Assembly (NCBI GenBank): GCA_900291925.1
Contig: UWYS01000006.1
Span: 496,001-560,000, forward strand
Length of the DNA: 64,000 bases
From: Thecaphora thlaspeos
Taxonomy: Eukaryota; Basidiomycota; Ustilaginomycetes; Urocystidales; Glomosporiaceae
Direction of reading: 5' to 3'
Of this stretch, positions 53,242 through 64,000 are shown piece after piece. How positions within the stretch are numbered: position 1 is the first letter of the stretch; each line of letters opens with the position of its first letter. The position numbers and the translations under genes are program-made. The notes beneath the pieces are model-generated. The model ran no database searches, was not told the DNA's origin, and saw only the letters and a list, made by a program, of their open reading frames with translations.

Positions 53242-54192
53242 TCATCGGGGGTTTATCGCCGGGCCGGGCTGGGTCTCTGCCGCCTGCCTTACCCTCTCCT
53301 TCTTCTGAGCCTTTCTCTCCTTCTCCATAAAGCCACCACGGTACTCTGCGCGAAGCTTCTTTGCCGCGTGCTTGTAGATGCTCTGCCACCTTTCCCACCA
53401 ATCTGCCGAACGCTGTCTCGTCTCTACGGCAGATTCGCCGACGGTGTCGCTCCAGAATGCTCTGGCTCTTTCGTCCCTCTGTCTGTCGGAGAGGCGATCG
53501 CGCAGCCAGGAAAGTTGGTTGATCGTTGCTCTATCGTGATCGCTCAATGCTTGGATCGGTTGGGATAGAAGGTGGTCGAGCTGTTGTTGCTGCCCGATCT
53601 CGTCGAGTTGTTCCGCTTCCACCTTGGCCCTCTCTACCATGGCCTCGTCCCAAGGATTCATGGGATCCTGGACGAAGCCGAACATGGTTCCCTTCAACTC
53701 TACGCCCCACACCTCTGCCGTGACGAGCACGGCATCTGAGGCACGTAGGTCGTAGTTCTTCCTATAGACGAGCCTCTCGATGCCGGCCATGAGGAGCAGC
53801 TTGAAACATTCCTGACATGGTGGGAAGGTGACGTAGGCGGTAGCGCCAGCGACGGGTATACCGCGTCGGGCGGCGAGCGAGAGACAGAGCGCTTCGGCGT
53901 GGATCTCGGAAACGTTGCGAGGGTGACCGGTGGTGTAGAGTAAGGGAGTGTTGACGGCGTGGACGAGGATGCGGGAGGGTGCGTCGGACGAGGTGGTGGT
54001 GGTGGTAGTGGTGGATGGCTGGACGATCAGGGCGCCCATGTGGCCGCGTCGCGAGAAGGAATGACGCGACAGGACGACGGACCATGTGAGGTAGTTTTCA
54101 TCTTCCGAGAGGTCGGGCGAGAAGGTGTAGGACGGTAGCGGCGTCGGTGGGAGGAGGGGAAGCGGTGTGGGTGATGGCGTGGTATCTGACAT
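53242..54192 (-). CDS. Cytidine/deoxycytidylate-type zinc deaminase
   Basis: This single exon encodes 316 residues from the ATG at 54192. The zinc-dependent deaminase fold covers about residues 30-165. It has HAE at 98-100 with the catalytic glutamate, and PCQEC at 125-129 with the two zinc cysteines, inside a YVTFPPCQECFKLLLMAGIE block typical of dCMP deaminases. These enzymes convert dCMP to dUMP and feed thymidylate synthesis. The N-terminal 30 residues are Pro-rich. The C-terminal 140 residues are a long charged helical extension (WLRDRLSDRQRDERARAFW) that I do not recognise. The substrate is therefore uncertain: dCMP, a nucleoside or a tRNA adenosine are all possible, although the spacing fits dCMP best. 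It is transcribed divergently from ISY1. Confidence 0.75.
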   Translation of the reverse strand: MSDTTPSPTPLPLLPPTPLPSYTFSPDLSEDENYLTWSVVLSRHSFSRRGHMGALIVQPSTTTTTTTSSDAPSRILVHAVNTPLLYTTGHPRNVSEIHAEALCLSLAARRGIPVAGATAYVTFPPCQECFKLLLMAGIERLVYRKNYDLRASDAVLVTAEVWGVELKGTMFGFVQDPMNPWDEAMVERAKVEAEQLDEIGQQQQLDHLLSQPIQALSDHDRATINQLSWLRDRLSDRQRDERARAFWSDTVGESAVETRQRSADWWERWQSIYKHAAKKLRAEYRGGFMEKERKAQKKERVRQAAETQPGPAINPR

Positions 54193-54516
54193 GGCGGTGG
54201 GGCTGCCGGGGCTGGCAAGCCAAGCATCGAGGTGGAGAGAAAGAAGATACAGTAGTTACAGTAAAAGGCCGTGCGGGCGCGCCGAGGGCAGCCGCGTGGA
54301 AAAGGTGCAAAGCGAGTGATCGAGATGTGCATCAACGCCGCGCCCAGCAAAAGGGCACAACAAACCAAGCAACCAAAGCAACGCCACCCCGCCCTCGCTT
54401 CCTTCCTTGCCTTCCGCACCGCCACCACCACCCCTTCCCGCGTCCCCCTCGCCTGTCCCCGCGCGTCTTCCACCTCACACCACCTCTTCGACAACGCATC
54501 CATCACATCGCTCAAC
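54193..54516. promoter_or_regulatory. Divergent promoter region, deaminase / ISY1
   Basis: A short (324-base) spacer between two divergent genes, so probably a shared promoter. No TATA box or other feature is evident. Confidence 0.4.
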
Positions 54517-55807
54517 ATGGCGCGAAACCAGGAAAAGGCGCAGTCCATGCTCTACCGCTTCCGCGAGGCGCAGGCGGCCGAGCTCGGCCTCTCGTCCAAG
54601 AACCAGCCACGTCGCCCGCGTCTCGTCTCGAGCGTCGCCTCGCTGCGCGAATGCGAAAAGTGGCGTGCAGAGATCCTCCGTGACATCTCGAGAAAGGTCA
54701 GCAAGATCCAGGACTGTGAGTAAACCCCCTCTCGTCTCGACGTCTTGCTCGCCCTGAGGGCCTTGGGACGCTAGCTCACCCTCTCTTTCTCTCCGCTTCC
54801 GACTGCTCCTGGCTGCTACCGCGGCGTGCCACAACAGTCGGGCTGACCGACTTCGAGGTGCGCGATCTCAACGACGAGATCAACAAGCTCCTCCGCGAAA
54901 AGGGCCACTGGGAGAACCAGATCATCGCATTGGGAGGCGCCAACTACAAGCGCGGCGTCTCCAAGATGCTCGACGACAGCGGTCGCGAGGTCCCCGGGAC
55001 GAGGGGGTACAAGTACTTTGGCCGCGCCAAGGACCTACCCGGCGTCAAGGAGATGTTCGAGCGTACACCGCAGCAGGAGGCAGAGACCGAGTCGTTTAGG
55101 TCGCGCAAGTACCAGAGATTCACCAACTTACCGCCCGAATACTACGGAGATGTGGACGAGGATGACGGGACGATGCTCGGCTTCGAGCAGGCAGAAGAGG
55201 CGAGAGAGTGGAAGGAGGGGTATAGAAGGGTGTTGGAGAGCCTCGAGATCGAGGTGGACGACGACGCCATCCCGGAAATCCCGAGACCGAAAGCGACAAG
55301 TCTGAAAGAGATCAGGGACAAGAGCGGAGCGGTACCCGCATCATCGACGACGACAGAGGCGTCCTTCTCCAAACGTCCCACCTCCCCCACCTCGTCGGAA
55401 CCGATAGGCGAAAGTAGCGGCAAACGACAAATAGCCACGGACGGTACCGCCGTTGCCATCATCCCGTCCACCAGCACGTCAGAACAACAAGACACCGATA
55501 TGGCAGATGCCCCGACGACGACGACGGCCGCGACGGCCGCGGTGTCGCTGCAGAGCCATGACTTCAAGGCGCTCTACTACTCTGTCCTCGACACAGACGA
55601 ACTCGAGATGCCTAACGTCCCGGACCGTGCAGAGACGGAAAAGATGATCCTCGCAGCGAAGAAGAAGGCGCTCAGGGACGAATGTGAGTCCGGTCATCTT
55701 GCTCCAAGTGTGACGACGGGCAGAACGACAATGGCTGATGCCTTTTCTTTATCTTCCTTTTGAATCACTGCATCCTTGTCGTTCGGTCAGATTTCGGATC
55801 AAAGTAA
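54517..55807 (+). CDS. ISY1: Pre-mRNA splicing factor Isy1
   Basis: Three exons (54517-54715, 54838-55683, 55791-55807) encode 353 residues. The conserved N-terminal half is complete: MARNQEKAQSMLYRFREAQ, the arginine-led VASLRECEKWRAEILRDISR, then DFEVRDLNDEINKLLREKGH and YKYFGRAKDLPGVKEMF. This is the segment that enters the catalytic centre of the spliceosome as part of the Prp19-associated (NTC) complex and stabilises the first-step conformation. After about residue 220 the protein becomes acidic and disordered, which is longer than yeast Isy1. The final exon has 17 bases and gives a terminal EYFGSK, close to the family end. Junctions are GT-AG. Confidence 0.93.
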
Positions 55808-56758
55808 ACAACCACGTCACGCCAGCCCGAACGATATTTCTCTTCATCTCTTGTACTTTTATACCCCACTGCACTCGCTCACTTTAACGCACACAACATC
55901 CCACGCCAAAACGCTTGGAGTTTGTGAGATGGTGGTTTCGTTATTGCAAAGTGCATTTAACAACGATGGGAAACCCTTTCTCTTTTACTCACCTTTCAGT
56001 AAACTTTACCTTCCGAAGAGGATAAGAAGTCAACTCACCCTGTTACGCTCCCTAGCTTGCTCCACTTACGACTCACCTGACACGTCTCGACCTTCCTACC
56101 CAACTCCTTTACCATCGCTTGAGATCATTTCTCACACCTCACCTCCTGATATCTTGACACGTCTTGACTCTTTCTTGTTCTCCTCCTCCTCTGCTTCGAT
56201 ATGGACGTTGCGCTCGTCCAAACCCCCACCGACGACGATGACGGCGAAAAAAAAAGCGCAACAGGTCGGGTTCGCTAACGTCTTGATTTTCCTTAACTTT
56301 TCAGACGGACGACGATCCGACAGCGCCCAAACTTGTAGGACGGACGGACTTGCGACACATTGTCTTTCTTCTTCTTTGTTTGATGACGCTGCTGCTTGAA
56401 TGACGGATTCCATATCCGTAAAATTTTTGAGCGAGACCAACGCGAGACGTGGGACACTTGTGTGCAGCATGGACGCGCGAGCGCGAGCGGGCAGAGAGAT
56501 CCTTTTTTGAGCTTGTTTCGATCGACGGGCATACAACCAACAACGGACGGGTGTAACGCGAAGAAGAAAACACTTAAGACGAGACGGCATAAGGGAATGG
56601 GCCGCGCTTGAGACGGTGCTCGCGTCTTGACGGACGGACGGATAGGTGAGGGGATGGCTCTTGAGCTATGTGGGCGGGACAGACGGGGATGACTTGCGAC
56701 GGGGAACGCGCACGTATATGGAGGGTGTAGTTCAAAAGTCGAGCACAGCCGTTAGCGC
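55808..56758. other. Convergent 3' region, ISY1 / Tra2-like
   Basis: This is about 950 bases between converging genes, somewhat richer in AT than the surroundings, with an A-run near 56250. Open frames of up to 200 codons have no recognisable domain. I see no gene. Confidence 0.55.
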
Positions 56759-58062
56759 CTAGTAGAAGCGGGATGGCTCCACCTCGACCTCATCGCGCGG
56801 CGGGCTGTCGAGGTGGCTGGCCTGACGCGATCGCGCCGGCGGAGGAACACGCTCCTCGCGCGACCGACGCGGCGGCGACGGCGAAGCCGAGTAGCCTCTC
56901 CTTCGGCCGCCACCGCGTCCAGGGCTGATCGAGCGACGGTCGCGACGGTCGCGACGGGTTGGGCTGGCGCGACGACGCCAGTCATTCGACGAGTCCGGGC
57001 CGCCGCCGTCGCGTCCGGGAGCACGATACGAGTCGCCCCCGCGGTACGACCAGGGCGGCGGTCCGCGGCCATCGCGCGAGTCGCGCGGGTTGTAGCTGTC
57101 CCCGCCTCGGCGGAACGAGCTGCCGCCATAGCCGTAGCGCGAAGAATGGCCATCGCCGCCCCTGCCGTCATACCGGTCGTCGAGACGCGGCTCGCCCTTG
57201 TAGACGCCGGGCGTGGGGTCGTGCGGCCTCCGAGTGCTGGAGAAGTCGACGCGGATTCTCCGTCCGTGCAGGTCAATGCCATTGAGCGCCTTGATGGCGG
57301 CAGCGGCGCCGTCAGAGTCCTTCATCGTGATGAAGCCAAAGCCTCGCGATCGTCCCGACCTGGCGTCGTAGACGACGACCACCTTTTCGACGGGCGCGAT
57401 GCGACCGAACTCGTGGTGGAGGTCGGCCTCGACTGTGCGGATGCTTAGGCCAAAGACGCCAATGACGTTGGAAGGTTCGACGTACTCGGGGGCGGTCGGG
57501 GGCTTAGGCGGTGGCACACGAGCGGGCGAGCGATCCCTGTCGAGGCGTAGGTGGAGCAGAGCGAGAACCAAAGTCAAGGGTCAGCGCCTGGAGTGAGGCG
57601 AGTGAGAGAGAGCGAAAGAGAGCAGGTGGTGGCGCCGCCAGAGGCTAGGGTAGCCTTCGGCTACTCACCTCTGGTACCTGGCAGGCCTCTCGCGGGATCG
57701 GTCGCGGTCGCGGCCGTCTCGACGAGGGGCGGGCGAGCGCGAGCCATCACGATAGCGGGCGGGCTGAGGGCTGCGGCTTCGCGAGGGGAGTCGCCTTTCG
57801 GGACGGAGTGTGGTGGAGGGCGAGCGAGAGCGGGAACGGGAACGGGAACGGGAACGGGAGCGGGAGCGTGAGAGCGACCTGCCGCGAGAGGGCTGACGGT
57901 CGGCGTCGATGTCTGAGTAGTCCTGTGTATGGGCGATGGGGCAAATGTGGCGGGTGCAGTGCGGGGCGGTCGGTCGATGGTTGCCAAGTGGGTCAGTATG
58001 GCTGCGCAGCTAAGCTAGCTGTTGCGGAAGGGAGTATTGGCTTCACACAGTGTGCTCACCAT
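56759..58062 (-). CDS. TRA2: Transformer-2-like SR splicing regulator
   Basis: Three exons (58062-58060, 57922-57669, 57536-56759) encode 344 residues. The first coding exon is just the ATG, followed directly by a GTGAGC donor. Residues 1-85 form an RS domain with a long Ser-Arg repeat. A single RRM follows (about residues 100-180): RNP2 as VIGVFGLSIRTVE and RNP1 as RSRGFGFITMKDS, then LNGIDLHGRRIRVDFSSTRR. This RRM plus flanking linker is Tra2-type. The C-terminal half is rich in Gly, Arg, Asp and Tyr, then RS-like again. Such proteins bind GAA-rich exonic enhancers and promote splicing in the nucleus. A Snu17/Ist3 or generic RRM role is less likely given two RS regions. The ATG-only exon is inferred from frame and needs RNA support. 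Confidence 0.82.
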
Positions 58063-59695
58063 ATCAGAGTCTAGTTAGAAGGAGGGCGGAGAGGTGGGTC
58101 CACGTCCGGGCGTGGGGTAGGGGGTCAGGGATGCGCTAACTGTATGATGGTGGTGCTAGTGATCCGGTGAATTGGGGGGGGACGTGGATGGACAGGGGAA
58201 AAGTGGGGGATGGGAGGTTGGAAAGGGAGTGAGGAGAGGGGAGAACGAAGGTCGGACCGAAGTCAGGTATTGGTCAGGCGCGTGCTCCGGAGCAGCGAAG
58301 CCGTCTCGACGGCTGGTGCCCCTCAACCTCTCTGCTTTTGCGCCCGCTGCGCGTTATTGACCGCGTCCCCTGAGCTGCAGGCCCGATCACCTCCCCCTCT
58401 TTTGCCACAGCACTTGGCCCAGAATCGCTCTCAAGACTCCTGCAAAGACACTGGATGAAGCCATTCGACAACTATATGGGGAAGATGCACCGCAACGGCA
58501 ACAGTATCTCAAAGAGGCGCCAGAGGTGTAGCGCCGACCAGCGCAGGCACAACCGCGTCGGGCGCTTTTAGCCAGGAAAGCACGGTCGCTCAAAGGCGTT
58601 TGTCAGTCTGAGTTTAGGTGCCCGCAAGGCAATCAAGGCGACACATGATTACGCTGCTGCGCACCGACGCCATCGCAGGGCACGGACGGCGGGACGGACG
58701 TAATATGTACTCTACCCTCGAGGGGGCCTACACTCTCATTGTCACCTTGGCATGCCCACACGCTGCAGAACTACGGCAGATCGTTTCTGGACGGGCAGAT
58801 TATGAAGCCGAGCGGCGTTCTTCATGCCGGCGTACTTGGTGGTGCTCAGGTCCAAGCATCACCTCTCTCCGCGCTTTTGAGGACCTGCTCGTCGTTTGCG
58901 CGACAGAGGTGCAGCATGACCCTTGCAACAGCGGCGTCGGGCGACACAGGCTGAAACTCGCCGACGGCGTTGCAGCCGGGCGTGACACCAACACATCAGC
59001 GTAGTCGCAGACGTGTCTACGTGGCACTACTTTCTGTAGTGTAGCTATCGCCACGACCGTGTTTCAGACTAGGCTGAGCGCCGAACAGCCCTGATCGCTG
59101 CGACCGAGTTGGGCCTGTCGATTGTGGTATGGCCAGCTGCTGGCGGAAGGAGAAGGCGGAAGGAGAAAAGTGGGGAGTCCCACACATAGACCACCCCACG
59201 CTCGCGGTTATCTTTTTGGCCCGTCCCGTCGAAGCGTGAGCTCGAGTGCCACTCTGCAGCCCGCAAGTTCGAATCCGACTTCGAGCCATGAAATTCGTGC
59301 GCGTCCGTTGTTGATTGATCGGGCCCTATTTTGGTTTTCGAAGAAAAAATCAGATCGGGTACAAAGATGCGTCACGTGAAAGCAACCTCGGCCGTGGGAA
59401 TTTATTTGGGCAGGGAGAGAGGCGGGAAAATGGAAATGGTGGGCCAGCGAGGAAGCTGAGGAGCCGAGGCCAGGCCATGCAGACCAGGTCAGTCGCAGGC
59501 CCCAGGGCGCCCAACAGGGCGGCGAGACCGGGCGAGAGCAGCAGCAGAAGGACGCAGGAGGCAAAGGCCGGCCCACAGCCAGACAGATCGAACGAGCGCA
59601 GAGAGCGAGATAGAAGCCGGCCTCGCCATCACCGCTTCCCCCTTCTCGAGACCTCTCCACACCCTTGTCACCAAACCTCAAGAAACAGGCTCAAG
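58063..59695. promoter_or_regulatory. Long divergent intergenic region, Tra2-like / eL18
   Basis: About 1.6 kb without a supported gene. One frame of about 128 codons (58618-59004) and an overlapping one have no recognisable domain. A B-box-like GTTCGAATCC near 59270 lacks a tRNA body. The right end should contain the ribosomal-protein promoter. Confidence 0.45.
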
Positions 59696-61313
59696 ATGGT
59701 GAGTAGCGCGACCAGCCACAGCACCGACGACATCACCACCGGAGACGACGAGCAGCGCGATGGCAGCAGCAGCCAGCAGCTAGCAGCCAGTATCTACGAC
59801 AATGACGGCGACCACAACAATTATGACGACGAGCACGACGACGAACACCTCAGCGGCCGTTCAGACGATAGGCCAAACCGACATCCTCTCGCCATGCAAC
59901 CCCTTTTGTCCATTACTCTACCTTCGCACACGTCGACTACCATTTCCGCCAGTATATGCTTGAAACGGTGCCTGGCGCACCGCCTCCGATGAAGGGCAAA
60001 GGGCTGCAGATCCAATGGCGGAAGGGGACTGGACGGTAGACGGAAACATTGGATTAATGGGCACAATCATGATAAACGGCGGTCTCGTCGGCAGGATCTC
60101 ATCCTGTAGGGGGTTGCGCTGTCCAGGAAGGTGGCGAGACAGCGTAGGAACAACCAGCACTGTCATCGGCTGTCCTGGAATCTCGCCGGCTCTTCGCCTC
60201 CTGATCGACGAACAGCACCTTGCCGACCGGCTCGCCACCTCGGTCACGCCTTCGATGAAACGAGAATCCGCCCCTGCGACAATGTCACTCCACCAACTGC
60301 TGCTGCTATTCGCCTCCGCTTGTTCGACTCGTGCTACAGGTGATGCGCTGCACTTGGCAAACCTCGGAAGGGGACAGCGGATTCTGATCATATGTCGAGG
60401 GCTTTCCTCCAACTTGCAAACGACAGGGTATCGATATCAAGAAGCACCACGTCAGGAACGGAAGACGCACGTCGCCCAAGAGCGAGGACCCTTACCTCCT
60501 CCTCCTTGTCAAGGTGAGAATCAGATGAGGGATAACAGTGCGAAAGATGGAAGGATCACGCGGGAACAAGGAAAGGTGGTCTGGTGAATGAAAGTTTGGC
60601 GCTTCAGGATCGGACAATGCACAGAGGTTCAGTCGGCAAGAGGGATCAGGCGGATAGGATCTAAGATGACAAGAGACCGACGTCAGGTCTTTCAGGGAAG
60701 CTGTGCATGGAAGGGTCACCCGGGGGAAAGATGGGAAACAGTGCAGGCTAGATGCAACCCTCGGTGAGAGCAAGTTCGCTGACTGCTCTGTTTTGCCATC
60801 ACCCATCTCCCGGACAACCCACAGCTCTACCGTTTCCTCGCTCGCCGAACCGACTCGAAGTTCAACAAGGTTGTCCTCCGCCGTCTGTTTATGTCGAAGA
60901 TCAACCAGCCCCCTGTTTCGGTTTCGCGCGCCATCTACCTTTCGGAGAGCCGCGGCGGTGTCGCCAAGAAGGAGGGCGAGACACCCAAGACAGTCGTCGT
61001 TGTCGGTGCCGTCACTGACGACAACCGCGTGCTCGAGCTGCCCAAGCTGAGCATTGCCGCGCTGCGCTTCACCAACACCGCGCGCGCCCGCATCGAGGCT
61101 GCCGGCGGCGAGTGCCTCACGCTCGACCAGCTCGCCCAGCGCGCCCCCACCGGCTCCAATGTCATCCTTCTCCGTGGACCCAAGAACTCGCGAGAGGCCG
61201 TCAAGCACTTCGGCTTCGGTCCCCACAAGAACAAGAAGCCCTACGTTCGCTCCAAGGGCAGGAAGTTCGAGAAGGCCCGTGGTCGCCGTGCCTCGCGTGG
61301 CTTCAAGGTGTAA
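59696..61313 (+). CDS. RPL18: 60S ribosomal protein eL18
   Basis: Three exons (59696-59698, 60427-60513, 60825-61313) encode 192 residues, close to the usual 186-188. The first exon is just the ATG. The product opens [13 protein letters not shown], continues with [20 protein letters not shown] and [20 protein letters not shown], and ends with [20 protein letters not shown]. It is a structural protein of the large ribosomal subunit. Intron 1 is 728 nt and intron 2 is 311 nt, both far longer than other introns in the window. Long first introns in fungal ribosomal-protein genes can carry enhancers or small RNAs, but I could not identify one by eye. The call is secure. Confidence 0.96.
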
Positions 61314-62132
61314 ACAGCTACTTTCTCTCTCATGCTGGTTTGCTTCTTTCGAAATTCCACCCCGCACTTCGCCATCCTTTTTTCCCGATCCCTCTCTTCG
61401 CTCTCAATCTCTCAAAGAGGGAGTTGAGGCGGCGACAGATCAACTCTATGGAAAGACCGGGGGGGGAGGGGTCCCACAGCGTACTTCGTCGGGGTTGTTA
61501 CGCTATGCTCTTCCACAAAGATCTTCTCTCCTGTCTCGTCGCCACACACACACACACATGCCCTCCCTTTCCCACGCCCTGTACACCTAGGCATCACTTG
61601 GACGGTACGAGCAAAAAGGTGTCTAGGCCAGCATTTTCTTGCTCTTCCGCCCTTCCAAGCATCAAAACATCCCCCATCACAACCCCCTACCACCCACTAC
61701 CACCAAAAAACACAACATCCTTGTACTTGTCGATAACAACCTTCTGGGCCAGAAAACTACAAATTGACATGCGCGCCATACCTCGTCTTGTGCCCACGTG
61801 CGAGTCTCGCGAGCCATGATGATACGTTTGCTGCCTCTGAAGGCACCGAGGCGTGGATGTGACGGGACACTAGGGACATGCTCTCGAGAGTGTGTTGTGG
61901 TATTGATACATGCTGGGGAGGCGGAGCGAGGCGAGTTGGAGTGGACGGGAGAGGCTCTAGTAATGCGACGAGCGGTGCGAGACCATAAAGGAAAGCGGAA
62001 ATCCGATCGAGAAATACTGAGGGGAGGCTCGGAGTGGAAAGGGTCGGGAAAGGAAAGAAAGGAGGCTGGCCGTATTGCTCGCTCAGTATGAGTGACGTGA
62101 GGGGAGCGCGGCCGTCCAGACCCTTGACGGGC
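61314..62132. other. Convergent 3' region, eL18 / CDC7
   Basis: This is 819 bases between converging genes, containing the eL18 3' UTR and a short CA repeat at 61547-61558. No supported gene. An extra C-terminal CDC7 exon cannot be excluded but is not needed for a complete kinase domain. Confidence 0.55.

Positions 62133-64000
<1,868 letters not shown>

Noticed and set aside
58618..59004. 128-codon frame between the Tra2-like and RPL18 genes
   Set aside because: No recognisable domain, and an overlapping frame is equally open; could be a gene fragment, but I cannot support it.
59211..59290. Second B-box-like sequence (GTTCGAATCC) ending in a tRNA-like CTTCGAGCCA
   Set aside because: The bases around the T-loop do not pair and no matching 5' acceptor strand is present.
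60514..60824. Possible C/D snoRNA in RPL18 intron 2 (AGATGAC and CTGA boxes)
   Set aside because: The boxes are imperfect, far apart and lack a terminal stem; without a model search I cannot support it.

Overview
This is about 64 kb of a compact, GC- and CpG-rich fungal nuclear genome. Spliceosomal introns, an intron-containing tRNA, a Cal-A type secreted lipase and a fungus-style gene set point to a basidiomycete. I favour Ustilaginomycotina, which is an inference from overall flavour, not proof. I could assemble about 45 introns by matching GT-AG sites to frame continuity and family knowledge. Nearly all are 81-147 nt; the exceptions are the two introns of RPL18 (728 and 311 nt). Exon limits were worked out by eye and checked only for reading-frame arithmetic.

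Layout, left to right. 0-5.3 kb: a partial coiled-coil gene, the COMPASS subunit BRE2/Ash2 and the NDR-kinase activator MOB2. 5.3-7.7 kb: a gene-free block with a roughly 1 kb CpG-depleted island, microsatellites and many GTAC-centred palindromes. 7.7-16.3 kb: a secreted Cal-A-like lipase, a class I histone deacetylase (RPD3) and an ELYS-like nucleoporin. 16.4-22.1 kb: an interrupted unknown gene and the AMPK gamma subunit SNF4. 22.5-29.7 kb: the F-box/LRR protein GRR1 and a REB1/TTF1-like Myb protein. 30-32 kb: a small Gon7-like protein, SmF and a tRNA-Leu(CAG) with an intron. 32-42 kb: VPS41 (HOPS), MIX23, a D-2-hydroxyglutarate/D-lactate dehydrogenase and the PP4 catalytic subunit. 42-47.3 kb: a gene-poor stretch, a small secreted protein, and an unusual single-frame protein in which a complete DPH4 module (J-domain plus CSL zinc finger) sits inside a type-B carboxylesterase. 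47.5-64 kb: eIF3d, VID27, a dCMP-type deaminase, the splicing factor ISY1, a Tra2-like SR protein, ribosomal protein eL18, and CDC7 running off the right edge.

The genes do not form one pathway. Most are single-copy housekeeping genes for chromatin, splicing, translation, signalling and traffic, arranged as divergent or convergent pairs with short spacers. Accessory-looking content is limited to the lipase with its odd upstream block, the small secreted protein with its gene-poor flank, the interrupted gene near 17 kb, and the esterase/DPH4 chimera. The chimera is the most striking observation, because the DPH4 insert separates the esterase's nucleophile and acid from its catalytic histidine.
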